35,417 bases of DNA from contig PVWI01000027.1 in assembly GCA_003003725.1 (NCBI GenBank), forward strand, positions 1-35,417, given 5' to 3'. The notes under the pieces were generated by a model. It was given only the letters and a program-made list of their open reading frames with translations. It was not told where the DNA came from and made no database searches. The position numbers were made by a program, and so were the translations under genes. The first letter of the stretch is position 1, and each line of letters opens with the position of its first letter. The DNA comes from a filamentous cyanobacterium Phorm 6. GTDB taxonomy: Bacteria > Cyanobacteriota > Cyanobacteriia > Cyanobacteriales > Microcoleaceae. Of the stretch, positions 23,341-30,087 are shown in pieces.

Positions 23341-23468
23341 ATTCTGTTGATATCCTTAGATAAATCACAATCTAGTATTTTACTATATTTTGGTCATTTT
23401 GGATGACTTTAGTTGGAAATATTTTTATTTGTACACAGCAACTGCTCTAGTTTTTAGGGTTTGTTAGG

Positions 23469-23702
23469 TCATTTTGTGCGCTGTGATTTAGCAAATTCAT
23501 CAAAAGAACGGAATCGTCCTAACTCAAAATCATTTAATCCCTGCTGAATACCCTCAATAGCTTCTTCAGAGTCCCGCGCTTCCCATTCTAATATCCGAGT
23601 TAGTAATTGGGCCGCCACAAGGCTAATGTCTTCTCCTTGGCGATCGGCTTTTTCACGCAGTAGTGCTTCTATTTCTGGACTGAGGGAAATCGCAATACTC
23701 AT
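23469..23702 (-). CDS. Small antitoxin-like protein without a visible toxin partner
   Basis: A 77-aa protein: MSIAISLSPEIEALLREKAD followed by a helix-rich stretch with LLTRILEWEARDSEEAIEGI and a tail GRFRSFDEFAKSQRTK. The opening strand plus two helices look like a ribbon-helix-helix DNA-binding part, and the tail resembles toxin-binding tails of cyanobacterial antitoxins. In such pairs a RelE/ParE toxin normally follows; here the next 128 bases hold no gene before rpsN. So it is either an orphan antitoxin or a stand-alone regulator. No experimentally known relative comes to mind. Confidence 0.7.
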   Translation of the reverse strand: MSIAISLSPEIEALLREKADRQGEDISLVAAQLLTRILEWEARDSEEAIEGIQQGLNDFELGRFRSFDEFAKSQRTK

Positions 23703-23778
23703 AAATTTGCTTCCTTAGCATTAAGCTGTTGACAATAATTATAGCAAACTGAAAAAGCGATCGCCTAAAAAAGTTTAT

Positions 23779-24432
23779 TCATAAACTCTTCGTCTCAACA
23801 GAAGGGCACAAATCTGCAAGTTCGCAAACTTCACAAGTCGGATTTCTGGCATTACAAACCGCCCGACCATGATAGACTAACCGAATTGACCAATTTTCCC
23901 AATCATGCTGCGGCAACAATAGCATTAAATCTCGCTCAATCCGAATTGGATCTGGATTTTTGGTCAATCCCAACCGTTGACTCAATCGTTTGACATGAGT
24001 ATCGACTGTCACGCCCATATGAATTCCAAAAGCGTGGGCGAGAACTACATTAGCCGTTTTGCGGGCAACTCCGGGCAATTCTAGTAGTAGTTCCATTGTC
24101 TGCGGAACTTGATTATTGAATTTATTGGCGATCGCCCAACAAGCACCTTTAATATTTTTAGACTTATTCCGATAGAAACCAGTCGATCGCACTAAACTCT
24201 CCAATTCATCTAAATCCGCATTTCCCAAAGCCACCGCATCGGGGAAACGATCGAACAAAGCCGGCGTTACCAGATTAACTCGCGCGTCTGTGCATTGAGC
24301 CGAGAGAATTGTCGCCACCAGCAACTGCACCGGAGTTTCGTAATCGAGAGTACAAGGAGCTTCTGGATACAGGCGTTTGAGGCGAATCAAGATTTCGTGC
24401 GATCGCTTTTTTAAGCTTAACTTTTTAGTCAT
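23779..24432 (-). CDS. nth: Endonuclease III (DNA glycosylase/AP lyase)
   Basis: A 217-aa base-excision repair enzyme that removes oxidised pyrimidines. The helix-hairpin-helix LPGVARKTANVVLAHAFG holds the catalytic Lys125; catalytic Asp144 is in VTVDTHVKRLSQRLGL; the [4Fe-4S] cysteines are C193, C200, C203 and C209 with 6-2-5 spacing. Everything needed for activity is present. It lies 21 bases after the Uma2 gene on the same strand, so the two may share a transcript. Confidence 0.96.
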   Translation of the reverse strand: MTKKLSLKKRSHEILIRLKRLYPEAPCTLDYETPVQLLVATILSAQCTDARVNLVTPALFDRFPDAVALGNADLDELESLVRSTGFYRNKSKNIKGACWAIANKFNNQVPQTMELLLELPGVARKTANVVLAHAFGIHMGVTVDTHVKRLSQRLGLTKNPDPIRIERDLMLLLPQHDWENWSIRLVYHGRAVCNARNPTCEVCELADLCPSVETKSL

Positions 24433-24453
24433 CAGTCAATAGTCATTAGTCAT

Positions 24454-25212
24454 TTACAAAATATTGGGGTCAACTCCCATGTCTCGGAGCCGAGCTTCTA
24501 AAGCTTGCGAGCGCGATCGTTCTTGTTCCAGTAAAGTTTCCGCCTGCTCGGCCCTTTGCCGTTCTTGGTCGGCCCTTTGCCGTTCTTGTTCGGCCCTTTG
24601 CTGTTCTTGTTCGGCTCTTAATTCTGCTTGTTCTCGAAGTTGAGCGAGTTCCACAAAACTCACAAACGGTGTTCCATCAGGCCTGAATATTTGCAGTTCA
24701 GTTTCTGATAGTTGAAACCGCACTCCCATTCTTGGACTTACCCAGCCGTCAACTTGTTCGATTGGTTCTAATCCTCGATCTCGGCGCTCCCATATAGTTA
24801 AATCCACATTTGCTGGATTGTACAGATAATATTCTTCTACGCCGTACTGTTCGTAAAATCTCAGTTTTTGGAGCATCGGAGTCAGCCGATTTCCCGGCGA
24901 CCAAATTTCAAACGCCACTTGCGGCACAATGTTCTCTTCATTCCACTGCTGGTAGGAGCCTCGATAACCTTTCGGTCTTCCAAAAACTACCATCGCATCT
25001 GGCGCTTGAGAAATCTTGTTATTTCCTTCTACTGGATACCACAGTAAGTTTCCCGCTACAAAAACATCAGCCATGCTGGCAAATAACAGTTCTAAATTTT
25101 CTTTAATCCAGACGATCAATCGAAACTGTTCGGTATTATCTGACATGGGTTCTCCGTTGTCATCTGGGTAGACTATCTGTGATTTTTTGGGAGATTGCAG
25201 TTGTGTAATCAT
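24454..25212 (-). CDS. Uma2-family (DUF820) protein, second copy, with coiled-coil tail
   Basis: A 252-aa paralogue of the protein at 20764. Shared landmarks: IVYPDDNGEPM, LLWYPVEG, ISQAPDAMVVFGRPKG, VPQVAFEIWSPGNR, RFYEQYGVEEYYLYNP, DGWVSPRMGVRF. Putative metal residues are Asp in APD and Glu in AFEIWS. The tail (from about 183) is again a charged coiled coil, but built from RAEQERQRADQERQ units rather than RAEQAEQKVKQ, and ends LRDMGVDPNIL against LRELNIDPDSI in the other copy. The ends are thus conserved while the heptads between vary. Confidence 0.85.
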   Translation of the reverse strand: MITQLQSPKKSQIVYPDDNGEPMSDNTEQFRLIVWIKENLELLFASMADVFVAGNLLWYPVEGNNKISQAPDAMVVFGRPKGYRGSYQQWNEENIVPQVAFEIWSPGNRLTPMLQKLRFYEQYGVEEYYLYNPANVDLTIWERRDRGLEPIEQVDGWVSPRMGVRFQLSETELQIFRPDGTPFVSFVELAQLREQAELRAEQEQQRAEQERQRADQERQRAEQAETLLEQERSRSQALEARLRDMGVDPNIL

Positions 25213-25268
25213 TGCTTTTTTCCCCTATTTTTACGATTAAATAAGCTGTTCGGCATTTAAAAGACGAT

Positions 25269-25334
25269 TGTAGGGTGCGTCAGTTTTAAGGTATTTCCCA
25301 TGTGTAGTAAGTGTTTTAGCTGACGCACCCTACA
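25269..25334. repeat. 15-bp inverted repeat TGTAGGGTGCGTCAG
   Basis: TGTAGGGTGCGTCAG (25269-25283) pairs exactly with CTGACGCACCCTACA (25320-25334). The opening word GTAGGGTGC recurs in the palindrome at 27719-27743. Located upstream of the Uma2 gene. Confidence 0.85.
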
Positions 25335-25371
25335 GGCCTTAACTTTTTAGTCATTAATCATCGGCCAAAGA

Positions 25372-25467
25372 GGGCATCGGGCATCGGGCATTGGGCATTA
25401 GCTATTAGTTAGTTGCCATCAATAACGAATAACCAATAACCAATAACCAATAACCAATAACCAATAA
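25372..25467. repeat. Heptamer arrays GGGCATC/GGGCATT and AACCAAT
   Basis: Four units of GGGCATC/T (25372-25400) and five or more units of AACCAAT (25430-25466) fill the space up to the rseP stop codon. Confidence 0.88.
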
Positions 25468-26565
25468 CTATTGCTGCATGAGACTTCGGAAATCGAACCC
25501 AGCCAAATTAGCTGTATCCCTAACAATCAAGAAAATTCCCAAACCCAGCAATAGCACCAAACCAGTCTGCATCACATTTTCCTGAATCTTGTTAGGCAAC
25601 GGTTTACCCCGCAGTCCTTCTATTAACAAAAAAGCTAGCTGACCGCCGTCCAAAGCAGGTAAAGGCAAGATATTAATCACAGCCAAATTGATGCTAATTA
25701 GCACAGCATACTGAAACAAACTCGCTGCATCCGATCGCGCAATCCCTGCACCAATAGCCACAATCGCCACCGGCCCGGACAACTTTTCGGCAGTCTGACT
25801 GAAATTGCTAGCTAACTGCCCGAAACCTTGAAACGTCAGCACTACAATCCGCTCAAATTCGGTCGCCGCTTTCGTAAACGCCTCTACAATTCCGGCGCGC
25901 TGCCGCACGACAGTACCATTAGAACTTAGCTGAACGCCAATCCGACCTTTGCCGTCTGGTGCCAATTCGGGAGTGACTGTCACCACAAATTTTTGTTCTT
26001 GGCGCTGAATTTCTAGCCCTAGGGGTTTGTTGGGATTATTTTGGATTGCTGCGACTAGAGATTTGATTGCTTCAGCCGAAGCGCCCAATTCTTTGCCGTC
26101 AACAGACAGAACAATGTCGCCCGATTGAATTCCCGCTAGTTTCGCCGCCGAACTGACTTGGGCCGCCACTTCCGGGACTTTAACTCCCGGTAGGTAGTTC
26201 AGGGATGCCGCACCGACAGTGGTCAATTGCACCACCAGCAGGAAATAAGCAAAAATTAAGTTAGCAATAACTCCTGCACTAATGACGATCGCCCGATCGA
26301 GCACAGGCCGATTTTTGAGCAAATTCGGGTCATTTGGAGGGATACTGCTTTCGGGATCGTCATCGGGAAAACCCACGAAACCTCCCAGGGGAAAGGCGCG
26401 GAGGGCGTATTCAGTTTCCGGGCCTTGGTACTTCCAGAGGACGGGGCCGAAGCCAATCGAAAAGCGGTTGACGTGGATGTGTTGAAGTCTCGCCGCCAGG
26501 AAGTGGCCGAGTTCGTGAACGACAATGAGGATACCTAAAACTGCGATCGCTGCCAAAACTGACAT
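25468..26565 (-). CDS. rseP: RIP metalloprotease RseP (site-2 protease)
   Basis: An intramembrane zinc protease of 365 aa from the ATG at 26565 (MSVLAAIAVLGILIVV). The metal motif HELGH (residues 17-21) is in the first membrane segment; a PDZ domain follows (about 120-200, IQSGDIVLSVDGKEL); the second metal motif is NILPLPALDGGQLAFLL in a later segment. It cleaves membrane-bound anti-sigma or regulatory proteins. An upstream TTG at 26577 would add MESF; the ATG fits the family start and has GGAA 9-12 bases upstream. Nothing in the surroundings names its substrate. Confidence 0.95.
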   Translation of the reverse strand: MSVLAAIAVLGILIVVHELGHFLAARLQHIHVNRFSIGFGPVLWKYQGPETEYALRAFPLGGFVGFPDDDPESSIPPNDPNLLKNRPVLDRAIVISAGVIANLIFAYFLLVVQLTTVGAASLNYLPGVKVPEVAAQVSSAAKLAGIQSGDIVLSVDGKELGASAEAIKSLVAAIQNNPNKPLGLEIQRQEQKFVVTVTPELAPDGKGRIGVQLSSNGTVVRQRAGIVEAFTKAATEFERIVVLTFQGFGQLASNFSQTAEKLSGPVAIVAIGAGIARSDAASLFQYAVLISINLAVINILPLPALDGGQLAFLLIEGLRGKPLPNKIQENVMQTGLVLLLGLGIFLIVRDTANLAGFDFRSLMQQ

Positions 26566-26786
26566 GAAGGATTCCAATTATACTTTTAGTTGACTTTGAC
26601 TTATTTTAATATCTTTTTAATCGAGTCGGCTTCCGATCGACAATTTTCGGTCAAACTGGAAGATGGCATTTTCAGCTAAAGTGCGGGCCCGTGCGATCGG
26701 GCTTGTGTAGATTTTCGCCAAAAGTGCGATCGACCTACCAAACTAAAGATGAGTCAGTAGTCACCTGCTAGTTGTTGGTATAATCA

Positions 26787-26825
26787 CAAATAACCAATAA
26801 CAAATAACCAATAACTAATAACAAT
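26787..26825. repeat. Heptamer array AATAACC/AATAACA
   Basis: Five units, the last imperfect, end about four bases before the ATG at 26829. The remaining part of the gap 26578-26786 shows no gene. Confidence 0.85.
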
Positions 26826-26828
26826 TTT

Positions 26829-27506
26829 ATGAAAGACACTTCTTTGAATATTATCGCTATTTCTATCTTCGCCATCACCGTTTCAATCTTGTTGGGGCCT
26901 TTATTCAATATACCAGAGGCCGTACCTGCGATCGCCACTTTTTGCCTATTAGGGCTAGCCACCCTCGACACTTTCCAGTGGCAAGGCCAAGGCGGCACAA
27001 TTTTAGTAGATTGGCTGGGGGGAAGTTCCAAACAAAAGCGCGATCGCATCCTGCACCACGAAGCCGGACACTTCCTAGTCGCACATTTATTAGGAATTCC
27101 CGTAACCAGCTACGCCCTCACGGCTCTTGAAGCCTTCAAACAAGGTCAAACAGCCCAAGGCGGCGTCCGATTTGAAGACCAAAAATTAGCAACTCAACTC
27201 CAAAGCGGCACTCTTTCATCCCAAATTTTAGACCAATATTGTACAGTGTGGATGGCTGGAATAGTAGCCGAAAAAATTGTTTATGGCAGCGCCCAAGGAG
27301 GAGCCGAAGACCGCACAAAAATCAGCGCAATCCTAACACAACTGCGCCGTCCCAGTTCCGAAATTCAACTCAAACAAAACTGGGGTTCGCTGCAAGCAAA
27401 AAACCTCATAGAAACCAATAAACTAGCTTACGAATCTCTCGTATCAGCAATGGCAGAAAGAGCAACTGTAGATGAATGTTGTGACATTATTCAGCAAAAT
27501 TTGTAG
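26829..27506 (+). CDS. Membrane-anchored FtsH-like M41 metalloprotease domain without AAA module
   Basis: A 225-aa protein. Two membrane segments (about 7-25 and 33-48) are followed by a soluble part with the zinc motif HHEAGHFLVAHLLGIPV (HEAGH at 77-81) and GGAEDRTKISAI (Asp161), which corresponds to the third zinc ligand of FtsH. The order matches the M41 peptidase domain, yet no Walker A/B or AAA+ region precedes it. Relatives of this kind exist in cyanobacteria and chloroplasts; whether they digest proteins without ATP or act with FtsH is not known to me. The start codon abuts a heptamer array and lacks an obvious ribosome-binding site. Confidence 0.82.
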   Translation: MKDTSLNIIAISIFAITVSILLGPLFNIPEAVPAIATFCLLGLATLDTFQWQGQGGTILVDWLGGSSKQKRDRILHHEAGHFLVAHLLGIPVTSYALTALEAFKQGQTAQGGVRFEDQKLATQLQSGTLSSQILDQYCTVWMAGIVAEKIVYGSAQGGAEDRTKISAILTQLRRPSSEIQLKQNWGSLQAKNLIETNKLAYESLVSAMAERATVDECCDIIQQNL

Positions 27507-27598
27507 TCTAACCATCTTCTGAAAATTCAAAAATTATGCTATGACACAACTTTTTTGAAAAGACATTGCCCTAACCCAAATCAATAAAAATTGCTTGA

Positions 27599-27662
27599 GA
27601 AACCGGGTTCTTTCACCAGTATTAAAGTCTCAAATCCAGTATTTTGATAAAAACCCGGTTTC
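27599..27662. repeat. GAAACCGGGTT / AACCCGGTTTC inverted repeat
   Basis: Eleven bases at 27599-27609 pair with 27652-27662. Same family as 20682-20747. It lies 92 bases after the M41-like gene and may stop its transcription. Confidence 0.8.
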
Positions 27663-27718
27663 TACATTAATTTATTGCACTACCAATAAATATTCATAAC
27701 TCACTTGAACCTAATTAT

Positions 27719-27743
27719 GTAGGGTGCACATTGTGCACCTTAC
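27719..27743. repeat. Palindrome GTAGGGTGCAC-ATT-GTGCACCTTAC
   Basis: An 11-bp inverted repeat with one mismatch around ATT, upstream of the transporter gene. A reading frame from a TTG inside it (27731) to the ATG at 27866 is open but does not look like protein and includes unlikely residues for this family. The 359-base gap 27507-27865 holds this and the repeat at 27599. Confidence 0.7.
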
Positions 27744-27865
27744 AGCTTACGAAATCTTTGCTGATTATCCCGATCGCCAAAAAAAACTTAGTATTACGGC
27801 GTAGCGTGAGTTATACTCCATACTGCAAAGACTGCGACTGCCCAAAAATCCCGAAACAAAAGTTT

Positions 27866-29293
27866 ATGAGCAACACTTCCCCGCCTGAAGCAGCAGCCAA
27901 CAACCCCGAATCAAAAAAACTTAGTTTCTCGACAAAATTAGCCTACGGCGCGGGAGACCTCGGCCCAGCAATCACTGCGAATGTTCTAGTATTTTTCCTG
28001 CTGTTTTTCTTTACCAACGTCGCTGGTTTGGCTGCGGGTACTGCTAGCAATATTTTGTTAATCGGCAAGGTTTGGGATGCCATAAATGACCCGATTGTGG
28101 GGGTTTTGAGCGATCGCACATCTCATCGCTGGGGCCGCCGCTATCCTTGGATGGTTTACGGCGCAATTCCTTTCGGCATCTTCTTCTTTTTGCAGTGGAT
28201 TGTTCCCAGCAAAGATCCCACGATATTGTTTTGGTACTATGTGGCGATCGGCATTTTGTTTAACACTGCCTACACCGCCGTCAACCTGCCTTACACCGCC
28301 CTCACCCCAGAATTAACCCAAGACTACAACGAACGCACTAGCCTTAACAGTTTCCGGTTTTCTTTCTCCATCGGCGGCAGCATTGTTTCACTAATTATAG
28401 CGCAAATTATCTTTGCCGTAGTTAAAGACGACACCCAAAAATACTTAATATTAGGCGCACTCTGTGCAGTGATTTCAGTATTACCTTTGTACTGGTGTTT
28501 TTTCGGAACCCGCAAACACGTCTTCGCTCAATTGCAAGCAAATCCAGTAGACGATAGTTCAACTTCCTTGCCACTCAAAGAACAGTTGCAGATTGCATTT
28601 AACAATCGTCCTTTTTTATATGTAATTGGCATTTACCTCTGTTCTTGGCTGGGTGTGCAATTAACAGCTTCTATTTTACCCTACTTTGTAATCGACTGGA
28701 TGAAACTGCCGCCAGCAACTTTTACCCAAACTGCGATCGCCGTTCAAGGTACTGCACTCGCCATGTTATTTGTTTGGAGTAAAGTTAGCGAGCAATATGG
28801 CAAAAAAGCCGTATATTTTATGGGCATGAGTTTGTGGATTATCGCCCAAGCCGGACTGTTTTTCCTGCAACCCGGACAAGTAGTCCAGATGTACCTGTTA
28901 GCAGTGATGGCTGGTATCGGAGTTTCTACTGCTTATCTCATACCTTGGTCGATGATACCGGATGTGATTGAACTCGACGAACTGCAAACGGGAGAAAGAC
29001 GCGAAGGTGTATTCTATTCGTTTATGGTGTTGCTGCAAAAATTTGGTTTGGCGCTGGGTTTGTGGTTTGTAGGACAGGCTTTAGAAAAAGCTGGATTCCT
29101 CGCCACAGTTCAGGGACAGGCTGCTCCTGTACAGCCGGATTCTGCGCTGTTTGCGATTCGAGTTGCGATCGGGCCTCTGCCGACAATTGCTTTAATTTGT
29201 GGCATGATTCTCACATATTTTTATCCGATTACCCGCGAAGTTCATGCAGAGATTTTGCTGAAACTTCGAGAAAAGAAAGCACAGAATCAGTAA
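27866..29293 (+). CDS. MFS transporter of the GPH (glycoside-pentoside-hexuronide):cation symporter type
   Basis: A 475-aa, 12-segment membrane protein. After a short polar N-terminus comes KLAYGAGDLGPAITANVLVF, then KVWDAINDPIVGVLSDRTSH followed by RWGRRYPWMVYG, the conserved loop of MelB-like symporters, and later ADCGLLS-equivalent DVIELDELQTGERREGVFYS, which is typical of the GPH family. The likely job is sodium- or proton-coupled uptake (or export) of a sugar; the sugar is unknown. I chose the ATG at 27866 because the family similarity starts there; the open frame extends 45 codons upstream without family character. Confidence 0.88.
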   Translation: MSNTSPPEAAANNPESKKLSFSTKLAYGAGDLGPAITANVLVFFLLFFFTNVAGLAAGTASNILLIGKVWDAINDPIVGVLSDRTSHRWGRRYPWMVYGAIPFGIFFFLQWIVPSKDPTILFWYYVAIGILFNTAYTAVNLPYTALTPELTQDYNERTSLNSFRFSFSIGGSIVSLIIAQIIFAVVKDDTQKYLILGALCAVISVLPLYWCFFGTRKHVFAQLQANPVDDSSTSLPLKEQLQIAFNNRPFLYVIGIYLCSWLGVQLTASILPYFVIDWMKLPPATFTQTAIAVQGTALAMLFVWSKVSEQYGKKAVYFMGMSLWIIAQAGLFFLQPGQVVQMYLLAVMAGIGVSTAYLIPWSMIPDVIELDELQTGERREGVFYSFMVLLQKFGLALGLWFVGQALEKAGFLATVQGQAAPVQPDSALFAIRVAIGPLPTIALICGMILTYFYPITREVHAEILLKLREKKAQNQ

Positions 29294-30087
29294 GCTGTAA
29301 TCAGTAATTGGTAAAAATCACAACTAAAAACAGCTAATCCTGACGATATAGCGAGAGTCGATCGACTTTGAGACCGCAAATTATTAAGTTTTATTTTTAT
29401 ACCGCACTATTGAGAGTATTTGTGATATAATTTCCAGACTTAGTAATCAAATAAACTCAAGCAATTAACCAGCTCATCAAAAACTTGATGATTAAAACAA
29501 GAGAAAAATTTTTCTCGGAAATTGATTCGATTAGTTACCGTTCTCAAAATCTGCTGAATGTTGCTAGTTATATCTACATGGAAAATGCAAAACTTTTTAG
29601 CCAGTCAGTTCGCGGGAAAGTTAACAGATGCTGCTGCTATTGACGGTGAACCAAAAAATGCCATAATAGACGCTCGGGCAATAACAGTGCGATCGGCGAC
29701 TGAGGTTTTATGGTAAATTGTAAAGTTTTGGTAAAGTTACGATGTGACCTGCGGTGAAGCTCAGCAATCCAAAAAAGTTGTATATATCATGCAGCAACCC
29801 TAAATACAAGCACAACGCTGTATTAAAACAGTACACAGAAATGCAGTCGAATACAACTCTCTCTTCAGGTAGTAAAAAACTTTAGCAGCAGGCACAACAT
29901 CAGAACTTAGTTATTTTTGTATACGTTATTTTTGTACACTATGCGAAAGTAGTGAGAATTATTAGAATGAAGGGGCAGCGACTAACCAAGAATTTCCTGT
30001 GATATCCTTAAGTCAACGGTGAAAGTATCAACCAGAAGGCTCGCAGAACAAAGCTGATTTTACCAAAAAAATATCAAAGAGGTCAAC
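29294..30087. other. 794-base gene-poor region upstream of the Wzc-like gene
   Basis: No gene of known type is seen on either strand. Points noted: a tandem 15-base repeat GTTATTTTTGTATAC/GTTATTTTTGTACAC at 29910-29939, AT-rich promoter-like sequence around 29780 (TTGTATATATCAT), and an isolated 43-codon frame at 29585-29716 (MQNFLASQFAGKLTDAAAID at its start) without a ribosome-binding site. A long leader or regulatory region for the polysaccharide gene is the simplest reading. Confidence 0.5.
29910..29939 (+). promoter_or_regulatory. 15-base direct repeat GTTATTTTTGTA
   Basis: Two head-to-tail copies differing by one base (TATAC against TACAC), 149 bases upstream of the Wzc-like start. GTA...TAC words make them possible binding sites for a regulator; this is inference only. 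Confidence 0.4.

Noticed and set aside
26566-26577. TTG start adding MESF to RseP
   Set aside because: The ATG at 26565 gives the usual MSVLAAIAVLGILIVVHELGH start.
27731-27865. 45-codon upstream extension of the GPH transporter
   Set aside because: It starts from TTG inside a palindrome and has no similarity to the family; the ATG at 27866 fits the conserved start.
29585-29716. 43-codon frame in the long gap before the Wzc-like gene
   Set aside because: No ribosome-binding site, no recognisable motif, and overlapping frames are similarly short; it is mentioned only as a point in the gap.
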